A stretch of DNA of 64,000 nt from Acidobacteria bacterium UBA7540 (GCA_002478145.1 DLMI01000027.1:1-64000), one strand, 5' to 3'; shown: positions 16,667 to 26,060, counted from the stretch's first letter. Notes: generated from the letters alone by a model not told the origin. Made by a program: numbers and translations.

Positions 16667-17521
16667 TCACAAATTATAGCCGATTTTCTCGATCCGTCTC
16701 TTTGTCTCCGCATCCAGCCCATTGATAAAGTCTCTGAATCGAGGAACTTTTTCTTTAACAGCCAAATAGCGATAAGGCTTGGTCTTCGGAGGGGCTATAT
16801 GTAAACGGCTCACATCCAGATTAACCGACATGACTTTAACGATCTTGGAAAACTCCTTGACCGGATCGATCATGAAGTCCTCAAGCCGCAACGTGAGCGT
16901 GGCGGATTGGAGAAAAAGCTCGGTTTCCTCAACAAATTCCGCGAAAGACAAAAACCGCGGGCCTCGTACGGCCGCGAAAAAATCAGACTCGCCTTCAGCA
17001 AAGGCCTTGAATTCTAAAAAATTCTGCTCCAAATCGGCACATAGATCGTCCGTGTTCTTATAAGCGCGCGAGATAACAAGCGCCCTGTTGTCGCGAATGT
17101 ATGTCCGATACCAAATCCAATTTGTCAGCAACGAATCGAGGGGATGACGATAGATAAAAATCAAATCGGCTAATCCCGATCTGGCCGCTTCCACTACACG
17201 GCCCGTTCCCGCTGGCAACGCCTGATCGCGAGAAACATGCCTGATGGTGGCATGGCCGCTGTAGATCATCGATGTCCGACCTGGACGGAAGCGGATCGGC
17301 ATCCTAAAATAGATTGTCCTTTCTCCAAGGTGCTGCAGTATCAGCTCAGTGATGTAGTCCCGTCCCGAGCCGAACAGCCCAATAACATACGCTGTTCTGT
17401 CGTTCCCCGGACTATGGACTTTCCAATACCAATCCATGTCCCCCAAATTTCTGCGGATGCTCCGCAATTTTTCGCGAGGGGATCTTCGCGCGAATCTGAT
17501 GAGCTTTTGAAGTATCTCCAT
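16667..17521 (-). CDS. Sulfotransferase-fold protein, possible phosphoramidate transferase
   Basis: About 284 residues with sulfotransferase architecture. A 5'-phosphate loop is seen in YVIGLFGSGRDYITELIL, although the usual RSGT is altered. A 3'-phosphate-binding motif is seen in FIYRHPLDSLLTNWIWYR, and the late segment LRLEDFMIDPVKEFSKIV is typical of the family. The start at 17521 follows GGGGAG by six bases. Sulfotransferases bind PAPS, a 3'-phosphorylated nucleotide. The activated phosphoramidate donor made by the Cj1415 reaction is likewise 3'-phosphorylated, so this protein is a candidate for transferring phosphoramidate. Ordinary sulfation is the alternative, but no ATP sulfurylase is seen here. 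Confidence 0.65.
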   Translation of the reverse strand: MEILQKLIRFARRSPREKLRSIRRNLGDMDWYWKVHSPGNDRTAYVIGLFGSGRDYITELILQHLGERTIYFRMPIRFRPGRTSMIYSGHATIRHVSRDQALPAGTGRVVEAARSGLADLIFIYRHPLDSLLTNWIWYRTYIRDNRALVISRAYKNTDDLCADLEQNFLEFKAFAEGESDFFAAVRGPRFLSFAEFVEETELFLQSATLTLRLEDFMIDPVKEFSKIVKVMSVNLDVSRLHIAPPKTKPYRYLAVKEKVPRFRDFINGLDAETKRRIEKIGYNL

Positions 17522-17850
17522 CTGGCTCCCCTGATCCAATAATGAAGTAGTTTAGGGTTATATTTGGTTTCCGTCACAAGGTCGTCGAAATCGAGCTTGG
17601 CTCAGCGATGAGAACCATCGACGACACCATAACGACACGCGCCGCCCCCCGATAAATAAGCTATCGGCTGAGCGGGAAAGATATTCAATGAATCGCCGGC
17701 TGCTTTATTTCTCGGGATGCGCCATCAACCAAGCGGCGCTTCGATCCCGCCAGAGCGCACGCCTGACATATCACGCCCCAATCATAGACCATCAATCTCA
17801 AATGGGCAAGTAGCGGAATCGAGTCGTGTTAAATGTTACTAGTGAGGCGT
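17522..17850. other. Intergenic, no gene
   Basis: No open frame with a start site or known motif. A short stem (CCGATA/TATCGG, 17649-17667) is present. It separates the sulfotransferase-like gene from the IS pair. Confidence 0.4.
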
Positions 17851-19218
17851 CGTCAAGCCATTTAGAAATGTTACCCGTCAAGCCGTCCATGATGCTACCA
17901 AGACTTGAGGTTTTCTCCTGGAGGTGGCCATGGGACGGCAAAGCAAGTGGGAATACTTCCGGACCGTTTTCGCTCGCTACCGGCGGGCCGAGCGGGAGAC
18001 GAAGCAGAAGATGTTGGACGAGTTTTGTGCGAACACGCGCTATCACCGCAAGCACGCTCTGCGGCTGCTGAATGGACCGCCGCCCGGTGGCAGGCGGCCC
18101 CAGCCGGCCCACCCGGTGCGACAGCCCACCTATGGCAGGGCGTTGGTGTCGGTGCTGAAGGCGGTCTGGAAGGCGGCGGGCTACCCTGGTCGGTGCGCCT
18201 GAGGGCCCTCATCCCCCTCTGGATGCCCTGGGTGCGGAAGCATTTTCGGTTGAGCGCTGAGCTGGAGCGACAACTGTTGGCGATCAGCCCGCGCCAGATC
18301 GACCGCCGGTTGCGAGCCTACAAAGTAGCCGACAAGAAACGCATCTACGGCGGCACGCGACCGGGTCGCTTGCTGAAGCACCACATCCCCCTGCGGGTCG
18401 ACCGCTGGGATGCGCGGCTGCCGGGTTTTACCGAAGTGGACCTGGTGGCGCACTCCGGCAACTCGGGCCAGGGAGAGTTCGCCTACACCCTCAATGTGAC
18501 CGATGTCTACAGCGGCTGGACGGAGTCGCGGGCGGTGTTGGGTCGGGGGCAAGCCGGAGTGGTGCAGGCGCTGGAGGAGATTGCTCAGGCCCTGCCCTTT
18601 CGCTTGCTGGGGATCGATACCGATAATGGCTCGGAGTTTCTCAACTGGCATGCGGGCCGCTGGTGTGCCCGGCGCCAGATCCAGTTCACGCGCGGACGAC
18701 CCTACAAGAAAGACGACAACGCCCATATCGAACAGAAGAACTGGACGCACGTGCGCAAGCTGCTGGGTTGGGAGCGCTACGATACGGCCCAGGCGGTGGA
18801 GGCCCTGAGCGATCTGTATCGCCAGGAGCTGCGCCTGTGGATGAACGTGTTTCAGCCCTCCGTGAAGCTGCTCCGCAAGGTGCGCGTGGGGGCTCGTCTG
18901 CGTCGGGTCTATGACACGGCCCGCACCCCGCTGGCGGGGGTGAAGGACTCTGGCGAGGGCCAAGCCGAAGCGCTGGCACGACTGCAGGCTCAACAGGCGA
19001 GTCTGGACCCCTTCGAGTTGGATCGGCGCATCCAAGAGAAACTGGGAGCCATTTACGAGCTGGCGCACCGGAGGCTGAGCCCCTCGCGGGTACCGCTTCC
19101 CCGCCGGCTTCCAACTCGACGCAGTCGCTGAGTCATAAGCACAACGCAGGTAGCCTCGGGTAACATCTTTGATGGCTTGACGGCTCATGCGAAAGTAACA
19201 TTCTCAAATGGCTTGACG
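17851..19218. mobile_element. Insertion sequence with DDE transposase, ISNCY-like
   Basis: Imperfect terminal inverted repeats begin CGTCAAGCCATTT and run to ATGTTAC (17851-17874 and 19195-19218). Each end holds a second, diverged copy of the same motif just inside (GTCAAGCC...CTACC on the left, GGTAACATC...GGCTTGACGG on the right), probably transposase binding sites. The element is about 1.37 kb and carries one transposase gene with a frameshift. It ends 11 bases before the next transposase gene. Confidence 0.75.
17930..19131 (+). pseudogene. Frameshifted rve-type transposase
   Basis: Transposase with an N-terminal helix-turn-helix part (KWEYFRTVFARYRRAERETK; CANTRYHRKHALRLLNG) and an integrase core. 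The catalytic triad is visible: Asp in FTEVDLVAHSG, Asp in GIDTDNGSEFL and Glu in NAHIEQKNW. At about 18187 the N-terminal frame closes (AGYPGRCA stop) while the catalytic part continues in the next frame (WSVRLRALIPLW), consistent with loss of one base after AGYP. The family could be programmed to frameshift, but no slippery run is evident, so I treat it as inactive. Confidence 0.75.
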
Positions 19219-19229
19219 CGGAGAGGCCC

Positions 19230-20183
19230 ATGAAAATCTCATGCCCGCATTGTGGAAGCAAATCTTTCAAAGTTCATCAACGGAATGGTCATGCGGCGAA
19301 CACACTCTATCGCTGTCTTGATTGCGAGCGCTGTTTCTCAGAGCGGCGCTTTACGCCCTACTCCGGCTTGAAGCTTGCGCCTGAAAAGATCATTCAGATC
19401 GTGAACTGTTTAGTCGAGGGCATTTCGATTAGGAGCACGTCCCGACTGGTCGGCGTCCACAAGAATACCGTATCCGCAGTGCTGCTACATGCCGCTAGAC
19501 TATGCGAACGCCTCATGAACTCAAAGCTGCGCAACCTGCAACTCCGCTATCTACAGGCGGACGAGCTATGGTGTTTCACAGGAAAGAAAGAGGCTAATTG
19601 CACTGTTGACGAAAAGAATAACGGACACCACGTCGGCGACACATGGGTTTTCCTTGTGACCGATGCGGAAACGAAATTGGTTCCTTGCTTCACCGTGAGT
19701 CCCGACCGTGGGCTTTCTGCCGCAGAGCACCTTATGACCGACCTTGCAGAGCGGCTCGCCAACCGGCCTCAAATCACCACCGATGGCCTGCGCTCATATA
19801 TCTGGGGTGTGGAACGGGCGTTCGGAGCGGACGGGGATTACGGGATGCTGATTAAGAGCTATGCGGAGGAAGATGGCCGCTTGATGCTCACGGGAGCGCG
19901 ACCAAAACCCATTACTGGCAACCCCGACCCGTGGCAGATCAGCACAAGCTACGCAGAGCGGAACAACCTCAATTGCCGTACCTTCCTGCGAAGGCTTACA
20001 AGACTGAGCAACAGCTTTTCCAAACGAGTGGAATGTCTAGCGGCCGCTCTCTGGTTATACTTCGCACACTACAATTTCGTGAGGATTCACGGGTCGCTGA
20101 GAATGACGCCCGCGATGGCTGCGAACGTCACCGACCACCTGTGGAGTGTCGAGGAAATGCTGCTGGCCGGGGCTTCAAGTTAA
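19230..20183 (+). CDS. IS1-like transposase with zinc ribbon
   Basis: This 317-residue transposase is intact. It begins with a zinc ribbon (CPHCGSKSF ... CLDCERC), then a helix-turn-helix (GISIRSTSRLVGVHKNTV) and a DDE core (Asp in LQADELWCF, Asp in FLVTDAETKL, Glu in STSYAERNNLN). This layout is that of the IS1-type transposases with a single long frame. The ATG at 19230 follows GGAGAGG. Its own terminal repeats could not be located; the left end may have been displaced by the neighbouring IS. Just downstream lies a short tandem repeat of CGGACGGACG (20201-20220). Confidence 0.75.
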   Translation: MKISCPHCGSKSFKVHQRNGHAANTLYRCLDCERCFSERRFTPYSGLKLAPEKIIQIVNCLVEGISIRSTSRLVGVHKNTVSAVLLHAARLCERLMNSKLRNLQLRYLQADELWCFTGKKEANCTVDEKNNGHHVGDTWVFLVTDAETKLVPCFTVSPDRGLSAAEHLMTDLAERLANRPQITTDGLRSYIWGVERAFGADGDYGMLIKSYAEEDGRLMLTGARPKPITGNPDPWQISTSYAERNNLNCRTFLRRLTRLSNSFSKRVECLAAALWLYFAHYNFVRIHGSLRMTPAMAANVTDHLWSVEEMLLAGASS

Positions 20184-20304
20184 AATAGCCCATTACCCAC
20201 CGGACGGACGCGGACGGACGCATTGCTGGGGCGGCGAACTCATGATAGAATCACACTTGAGGCATTTGCTTCACGATTAGAGATTTTGGCACCGTTGAAG
20301 GCCA

Positions 20305-20979
20305 ATGGAAGAGTCTCCGTCCACTATTGACATTGTCATTTCGGATCCCTACCCCATATTTCGGGAGGGCTTGCGGAAGCTGCTGGAAGCTGAGCCGGGG
20401 TTGCGCATTGTCGGTGAAGCTGCGGATGGTGAAGAAACTGTAAGGGTCGTTCGCAAACTCAAACCGAAGATCCTCCTGCTGGATCTCTCGATGCCCGAGG
20501 TGACTGGCCTCGAGACCCTTCGAGAGCTGGGCAAGCTGAGGACTCAAACACGTACCATCGTAGTGACTACAGCCATCGGGAAGGCACAGGTCATTGAGCT
20601 GCTTCAATTGGGGGCTCACGGCATCGTTTTGAAGCAATCGGCACTACAGCTCCTTCTCAAGAGTATTCGTTGCGTGAGCCATGGTCAGTATTGGGTCGGC
20701 CGTGAAAGTGTTTCAGACCTCGTCCAGGCACTTCGCCGGATGATGCGTGACCATCGCGCGTCAGAAGCCAGTCGAGACTTCGGTATTTCCTCCCGTGAGA
20801 TGCAGGTGGTAACACACGTCGTGGCTGGCTATACGAACAAGGATCTAGCGGGGAAGCTAGGCATCAGTCTGCAGACTGCCAAGCATCACCTCACTAACAT
20901 TTTTGACAAGCTGGGAGTCTCTAACCGCTTGGAGCTCGTACTTTTCGCCATTGATCATGGGTGGATCAACAAGGATTAG
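20305..20979 (+). CDS. NarL/FixJ-type response regulator
   Basis: A 224-residue two-component regulator. The receiver domain (about residues 8-125) has the acidic pocket DPYP, the phospho-acceptor Asp in ILLLDLSMP, TT in IVVTTA and Lys in IVLKQSA. The LuxR-type helix-turn-helix lies at about 160-215 (SSREMQVVTHVVAGYTNKDLAGKLGISLQTAKHHL). No histidine kinase gene is next to it. It stands before the polysaccharide locus in the same direction and may regulate it; that is inference from position. Confidence 0.85.
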   Translation: MEESPSTIDIVISDPYPIFREGLRKLLEAEPGLRIVGEAADGEETVRVVRKLKPKILLLDLSMPEVTGLETLRELGKLRTQTRTIVVTTAIGKAQVIELLQLGAHGIVLKQSALQLLLKSIRCVSHGQYWVGRESVSDLVQALRRMMRDHRASEASRDFGISSREMQVVTHVVAGYTNKDLAGKLGISLQTAKHHLTNIFDKLGVSNRLELVLFAIDHGWINKD

Positions 20980-21323
20980 TCCTGCCCCCTCCGTTCTTTT
21001 CAACAGGCCATGGACTGACAACTTGTCTCAGTGTGACATGGCCGCTATCCCCACTGACCAACGTCCCCGGAGCGCGAATCCTTTTTCTGCATACAACATC
21101 TAACCCCTTCTGAGAGGATGCTGAGAAGAGTATTGGCTTGCGATCCCGCTCCATTCTTCTCCGTGAAAAGAGCGTGGTGAGAATCTGGTCGTGAGAAAGC
21201 ACTACAGGGTGCTATTTGGATGGCACCACGGTGCCATTGTGGAACTCCTCCGATCAGATAAACTGGCTGACATTCGCAGATTTCTATCACGAGAAGAGAA
21301 TTCAATGTGGGTTGATTCGAGCC

Positions 21324-21677
21324 ATGTTGGATGCGGGAGGCGACGCGCCATTGGCTGGCAAGGAGGCGGCCCAGCGCTTCGAACTCCAAATCCAACTGCG
21401 TTATCGAGTAAACGGTGACAGCAAGTGGCTAGGGTTCTTGTTCATGCAAAGTCCAACAACAGTTCATCCGCAGCGCATCGACATCGCAACAGGCCTAGAG
21501 GAAGATAGCTGCGCAGTAAGTGGGGGCGTGACGAAAAACATCGGCTGTTCGGGAGTATTGTTTCGAGGAGAGCATTTGGCCGAGCAAAGTAGCCCGGTCG
21601 AAATAAGCTTGGTAGTACCTAATGAAATGATCAAGCAGAGGGCTGCCGAGGTGTTTTGTCGGGGTGCGGTTACGTGA
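21324..21677 (+). CDS. PilZ-domain-like protein, possibly degraded
   Basis: Resembles the PilZ protein at 27302: RFELQIQLRYRV corresponds to RFAIHIPIRYRK, and NIGCSGVLFRGEH corresponds to NVSYSGVLFRAEF. PilZ domains bind cyclic di-GMP through an RxxxR and a (D/N)xSxxG motif. Here the R-rich part is weak and the second motif reads NIGCSG, so binding is doubtful. The frame ends early (CRGAVT) compared with the second copy, and the stretch after the stop does not resume clearly. The start is uncertain (ATG 21324 or 21216). Confidence 0.5.
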   Translation: MLDAGGDAPLAGKEAAQRFELQIQLRYRVNGDSKWLGFLFMQSPTTVHPQRIDIATGLEEDSCAVSGGVTKNIGCSGVLFRGEHLAEQSSPVEISLVVPNEMIKQRAAEVFCRGAVT

Positions 21678-21902
21678 TCGGATCGGCCCGGCAGCAAATG
21701 TTGCGGATTGAGTATTCGACAGTCCCTGGAGCGCCTGAATCTCCAGGTGCCTCTACAGAATCTACAGTAGAGACGAATGCAGTGGAATGATTGAAGCTGA
21801 TGTTTGATAATTGCTAAGAAGTGCGTCAAGCTGGGGACCGCCGCGGGGTATTTGAGAATCCCTCACACTCGGCTTCTCACACTTTGGTTAGGTGAGTGGA
21901 GG

Positions 21903-21959
21903 CGGCGTGCCGCATCGGTCGGGAGTGCCGGGCACGAGCCCGTTACGATACGCAAATGG
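21903..21959 (+). repeat. 57-base copy of an outer-membrane gene N-terminus
   Basis: About 88% identical to 6481-6537. It reads GVPGTSPLRYANGDAP, related to the N-terminal segment of the barrel protein at 27761. It is a gene remnant that now abuts the 3' end of a minus-strand open frame. Confidence 0.55.
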
Positions 21960-22678
21960 TGATGCCCCCGTAGTCGCGACCAGGGATTTCGATTATCAGT
22001 TTGTCCGACCAGGGGGTGTACAGGCGATGTGTCATGTTCGGAGTTCGACTGGGGGAACAACCACCTGGACTGAGCAGGCAATCCACCCCGACGCCCGCAA
22101 GGTTGGCAGCGGTCCGCCGTTTAGGCAATGCCTCGTACAAAAGTACCGGTACGCCGGTACGCTTGGCGGCGAGGGGGAAACATAAGTAGACTCTCAGATA
22201 GCGTACCTCTCCGGTGGACGATTGGAAGATTGATGGAGCCGGTCGCCAGAGAGTGGCATGATCCGGCTCCCGCGGCACATTAAAGTGGAAGGTAAAATCG
22301 TTAGGCGTGAACCCATGGCGCGAAGCCAGGTTACGCAAACGTGACGACCAGGGGAGGCTGCGAGCTTGCCGCGCGTCGCTCACAATCTCGGGCGACATGG
22401 GCAAAGGCGGTTTTGGTCGTCTCTTCCGCGAAGAACTGAAGGTAAGGCTTACAGGATGCTAGGATCTGTAAGTCATAAAGCGGAGCTTTGTGTCGATTTC
22501 GGCAGAACTCCCGACCAATATGTTGTTGCCGCACAAGAGAGAGAACGCTCCTGCACGCGTAGAGTGCCCATTCATCGCTTGGCTCATTCCCATGCCCGAA
22601 CCACAGTATCCTAAGTCCAGGGTAAAAGCAGAAAGCGCCTGCTAACAGTGAGGCTGTCCAAGCAATCCATCGGCGCAT
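21943..22678 (-). pseudogene. Unidentified exported protein gene, frame broken
   Basis: The start at 22678 is strongly supported: GGAGGT nine bases before the ATG. The N-terminus is a signal or anchor (MRRWIAWTASLLAGAFCFYPGL). This first frame runs to about 22390 (KPYLQFFAEETTKTAF) and then turns into low-quality sequence ending at 22331. An overlapping frame continues with protein-like sequence (EIVSDARQARSLPWSSRLRN, GFTPNDFTFHFNVPREPDHA, RYLRVYLCFPLAAKRTG) to 21943. I suspect one gene of about 245 residues with a frameshift, though two overlapping genes are possible. I do not recognise the family. It is divergent from the NusG-like gene. Confidence 0.45.
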
Positions 22679-22920
22679 TGATTCACTACCTCCAAACGCT
22701 TTTGTCGGCCAGCGAGCGGCAATTCCCGAATTGCTCGGTGCATGCGTATTGCCAAAGAGTAAACTTTCGCATCTCAATGTAAACCCAGGGGTTGAGCGGC
22801 CGATAGGAAATGCTTGGGGGACGAAGTTCTGTGTAATAGTTACAAAGTATGTAAACCTTACCAGGGCCTGCTGCTCTTGCATGCAGGAACGACCTTTGTA
22901 AGGTGACAAGGTAGGGGCTG
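22679..22920. promoter_or_regulatory. Divergent upstream region of the polysaccharide operon
   Basis: About 240 bases between the minus-strand exported protein and the NusG-like gene, expected to hold both promoters. An inverted element GTTACAAAGTATGTAAAC lies near 22838-22855. No convincing -35/-10 pair was found by eye. Confidence 0.35.
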
Positions 22921-23538
22921 ATGCCGATCGAACAGGGAATCGCGAATTTCGCCGCGAGCCGTTGGGCTTCCGGTTGGTATGCGCTTTACACTCGCCATCA
23001 GTGCGAAAAGGTTGTTTGCCAGGCCCTGTCGGACAAGGGATTCGACGCATTCCTGCCACAATATCGTGTTATTCACCCTTGGAAGGACCGTCGCAAGGAA
23101 CTCCTCCTGCCGCTTTTCCCCAATTATGTGTTCATTCGAGGTGGCCTCGACCGAATGTTGAACATCCTTACGACGCCAGGCGTTCACTCGCTCGTGGCCT
23201 GGGGAGGGCGTCCAGCGGATATACCACAAGAAGAAATCGATGCTGTACGCCGTTTGGTCGACAGCTCATTGCGGATCGAGCCGCACCCATTTCTTAAATG
23301 CGGAGACCGGGTGCGGATCAAGTCCGGGCCCCTGGAAGGGATTCAAGGCATACTAGTCCGCAAAAGGAGTGCTTTTCGATTGGTCCTTTCGGTGGAAATG
23401 CTCGCACAATCTGCCTCCGCCGAAGTGGACATCAGTGTGGTTGAGCGCGTCCGCTGCGCGGAAGTGGACCGAAAGGACGTGCTGAGAATTGATAAGGGAG
23501 TTCCATCTTTAGAGCCAGTTCGACCTTACTCACCTTGA
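22921..23538 (+). CDS. NusG-like transcription antiterminator (RfaH/UpxY type)
   Basis: A 205-residue NusG paralogue. The NGN domain (about residues 18-115) has WYALYTRHQCEKVVCQAL and LLLPLFPNYVFIR, and the KOW domain has CGDRVRIKSGPLEGIQGILVRK. Specialised NusG proteins at the head of capsule and exopolysaccharide operons let RNA polymerase read through long transcripts. This gene starts the operon of export genes, which fits that role. No ops-like element was identified by eye, and whether it acts in cis only is unknown. Confidence 0.88.
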   Translation: MPIEQGIANFAASRWASGWYALYTRHQCEKVVCQALSDKGFDAFLPQYRVIHPWKDRRKELLLPLFPNYVFIRGGLDRMLNILTTPGVHSLVAWGGRPADIPQEEIDAVRRLVDSSLRIEPHPFLKCGDRVRIKSGPLEGIQGILVRKRSAFRLVLSVEMLAQSASAEVDISVVERVRCAEVDRKDVLRIDKGVPSLEPVRPYSP

Positions 23539-23628
23539 GGGTTAGATTCCCTGAGAGGGCATGGAATCTTATTCGGGGACACAGCAGCTCGATATGAATT
23601 CACTCATTCAGATTAAGGTTTTGATCAG

Positions 23629-24348
23629 ATGAGCGCGGACCAGAGAAAGCGAAGAGGCATGATGTGGACCCTGAGTCTCAGGACTGGGTTTGCCGGACTG
23701 GCGCTATTAGGGGCTTGTCTTTCACTCGTTATCAACATCGCTTTAGGATCAGATTCCAGCAAAGCGGCTGAAACCCAGTACGTCCAGATGGCCAGTTTGG
23801 TTGGACAAGCTGGCCAGAAAACGGGCGATCAGCCCAACGCTCCCAGCCCCAAGCATGTCGATGATGACTACATCATCGGCCCCTCAGACGTCTTGGCGAT
23901 CAATGTTTGGAAGGATGCGGAGCTTTCCCGGACTGTCCCTGTGCGTCCCGATGGCAAGATATCATTCCCGCTGATCGGAGAGTTGCAAGTAAGCGGTTTG
24001 ACGGCTCTCAAGGTGCAGCGCATGGTGGCAGAGAGGCTAAAAGAGTATATCTCTGATCCGGAAGTTGCCGTGATTGTGCAAGACGTGAAGAGTCGAACAT
24101 TCGCTGTCCTCGGTAAGGTCGCAAAGCCCGGATCATATGAATTGGGAAAACCGACCACGGTTCTAGAGGCCATTGCCATTGCGGGCGGCTTTCTCGATTT
24201 CGCGAAGGCAAGCAAGGTTTACATTATAAGACCCCGCGGCAACGGTTCCTCCGACACGCTTCATTTCGATTACAAAAAAGTGATTAAAGGCCATAATCCC
24301 GAGCAGAACGTGGAACTCAAGAGTGGCGACACGATTATTGTTCCTTGA
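23629..24348 (+). CDS. Polysaccharide export protein, Wza-like
   Basis: A 239-residue outer-membrane export protein. A signal region (FAGLALLGACLSLVINIALG) contains LGAC, a possible lipobox. The Poly_export domain follows (DDYIIGPSDVLAINVWKDAEL ... VPVRPDGKISFPLIGEL), then an SLBB repeat (FAVLGKVAKPGSYEL ... VLEAIAIAGGF) and the terminal NVELKSGDTIIVP. It would form the channel for exopolysaccharide with Wzz. It is shorter than E. coli Wza (about 380 residues) because it has one SLBB repeat, as is common in this type. The end of a second copy survives at 27653-27760. Confidence 0.9.
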   Translation: MSADQRKRRGMMWTLSLRTGFAGLALLGACLSLVINIALGSDSSKAAETQYVQMASLVGQAGQKTGDQPNAPSPKHVDDDYIIGPSDVLAINVWKDAELSRTVPVRPDGKISFPLIGELQVSGLTALKVQRMVAERLKEYISDPEVAVIVQDVKSRTFAVLGKVAKPGSYELGKPTTVLEAIAIAGGFLDFAKASKVYIIRPRGNGSSDTLHFDYKKVIKGHNPEQNVELKSGDTIIVP

Positions 24349-24396
24349 GTTTCTGCCCACTGTGGCGGGGCGATCTTCACGTGGAGGTAGAGTTCA

Positions 24397-25995
24397 TTGG
24401 CCCATCAAGACGAGAATCTTGACGTAAGTCTAAACAAGCTTCTAAGAGTGGCCATCAGACGGCGCTGGTGGGTACTCATACCTGCTTCGGTTATTGCCCT
24501 GGGTGCCTGCGTGACCTCGCAGCTGCTCCCCCCCCGTTACGAGTCAGAGGCCACGATCCTTGTGGAACGCCAGCAGGTGCCTGAACGCTACGTTACTGCC
24601 AATACAACCACCGATGTTAGGGAAGAACTCTTGGTCATGACCGACGCGGTTCTTTCCCGCACTCAACTGCTCCAGATTATGGATGAATTTGGTCTATTTC
24701 CAAACGAGAGGAAGCGTCTGGTTCCCGAGCAGTTAGTCGAACTGATGCGGAGCAATATCAAGGTTGAACCATTGCAAAAAGGCCCCGAGACCAGAGACCT
24801 AAACGCCTTCAAGATTTCCTTCATAGACGTTGACCCCCGCACGGCTCAAGAGGTAACCAACAAGCTCACCACCCTCTTCATCAGTGAAGATCTGCAGTCA
24901 CGTGATGAACAGTCCACAGGGACGACTAACTTTCTGGCGGACCAGCTTGAGGTTGCGGCAGCAGAACTGAAGCAACAGGGGGGTCGTGTTCGGGACTTTA
25001 AAATGCATTACCTCGGTGAACTGCCCGAGCAGCAGCAGGGAAATTTGGCCATCCTCGCCGGGTTGCACACGCAACTTCAGAACGCCATGGCTACTCTAAG
25101 TCGGGCACGCGAGCAGCAGGCTTATCTGCAGTCCTTACTTTCTCAGTATGAAAACCTGGCTGCTGCCGGGGTTCCGGCCCCGGGGATGGCGACCGCCAGT
25201 CCCACGGAAACGATAAAGGCGGAGTTGACTCGGCTGCGAAACGAAAAAGCCGATCTATTGGCACGGTATACAGCGAAGTATCCTGATGTGGTGAAGATCG
25301 ACGAAGAGATTAAGGAAACGGAGGCCCTTCTGGCAGCATCGACGCAGGCGGCGGGGCCCACGAAGGATGGAGCTGTCCAGGAGAGTTCCAAATCGGCCCG
25401 ATCCTCTGAACGAGACGCCACCACCGCGCAACTCAAAAGCCAGTTGGAAGCAAACCAGTTGGAAATTCAGAATGCTACAGAGGACGCAGAGCAAACCAAA
25501 GCCCGAATTGCCGAATACCAGCGCCGCCTCAATCTGACCCCTGTTCGTGAGCAAGAACTCGCGGATTTGCTTCGCGACTACGACCAGTCAAAACTACACT
25601 ATGACGACTTGCTAAGCAAAAAGACGCAATCCGAGTTGGCAACCAGCCTGGAAAGACGCCAACAGGGTCAGCGATTCCGCATTATTGACCGGCCAAGCCT
25701 GCCGGTGAAGCCCTCCAGTGCGGACCATGTTAAAATCAGCTTGGCCGGATTAGCCGCGGGGATCGCGGTTGGAGTGGCGCTGGCTCTCTTGGTTGAGAGC
25801 AGAGACTACTCGCTCCGCGATGAACAGGAGTTGAGGCGGATTTTTGCCTTTCCCTTGATGATTGGAGTGCCGATGCTGCTGAGCAAGGTTGAAGAACAGA
25901 GGCGTTCGCGGGTAAAGGCGCTCGAGTGGATTGCTGGGGTTGCATTGTGCCTGTTTGTTTGCGCCACTGAATTCTATGTTTATCGGCGGGGTTAG
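24397..25995 (+). CDS. Chain-length determinant / polysaccharide copolymerase (Wzz)
   Basis: This 532-residue inner-membrane protein starts with TTG 24397 behind GTGGAGG. The first membrane helix lies at about residues 26-48 (RRWWVLIPASVIALGACVTSQLL). A long periplasmic part is rich in coiled coil (residues about 180-400). A second membrane helix is at about 448-468 (ISLAGLAAGIAVGVALALLV), and a further hydrophobic segment is at the end (WIAGVALCLFVCATEF). It is a Wzz/Wzc-type protein without its own kinase domain; the kinase is the next gene. It sets polymer length and couples synthesis to Wza. Confidence 0.9.
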   Translation: MAHQDENLDVSLNKLLRVAIRRRWWVLIPASVIALGACVTSQLLPPRYESEATILVERQQVPERYVTANTTTDVREELLVMTDAVLSRTQLLQIMDEFGLFPNERKRLVPEQLVELMRSNIKVEPLQKGPETRDLNAFKISFIDVDPRTAQEVTNKLTTLFISEDLQSRDEQSTGTTNFLADQLEVAAAELKQQGGRVRDFKMHYLGELPEQQQGNLAILAGLHTQLQNAMATLSRAREQQAYLQSLLSQYENLAAAGVPAPGMATASPTETIKAELTRLRNEKADLLARYTAKYPDVVKIDEEIKETEALLAASTQAAGPTKDGAVQESSKSARSSERDATTAQLKSQLEANQLEIQNATEDAEQTKARIAEYQRRLNLTPVREQELADLLRDYDQSKLHYDDLLSKKTQSELATSLERRQQGQRFRIIDRPSLPVKPSSADHVKISLAGLAAGIAVGVALALLVESRDYSLRDEQELRRIFAFPLMIGVPMLLSKVEEQRRSRVKALEWIAGVALCLFVCATEFYVYRRG

Positions 25996-26060
25996 AAGAG
26001 TGCGAAGAACCTCCTCCTGCGCTCCGATGATGGGAACACCGATGGGAGTTGATAATTGTC

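Noticed and set aside
20201..20220. Tandem repeat CGGACGGACG
   Set aside because: Only two units; too short for a meaningful repeat array or CRISPR.
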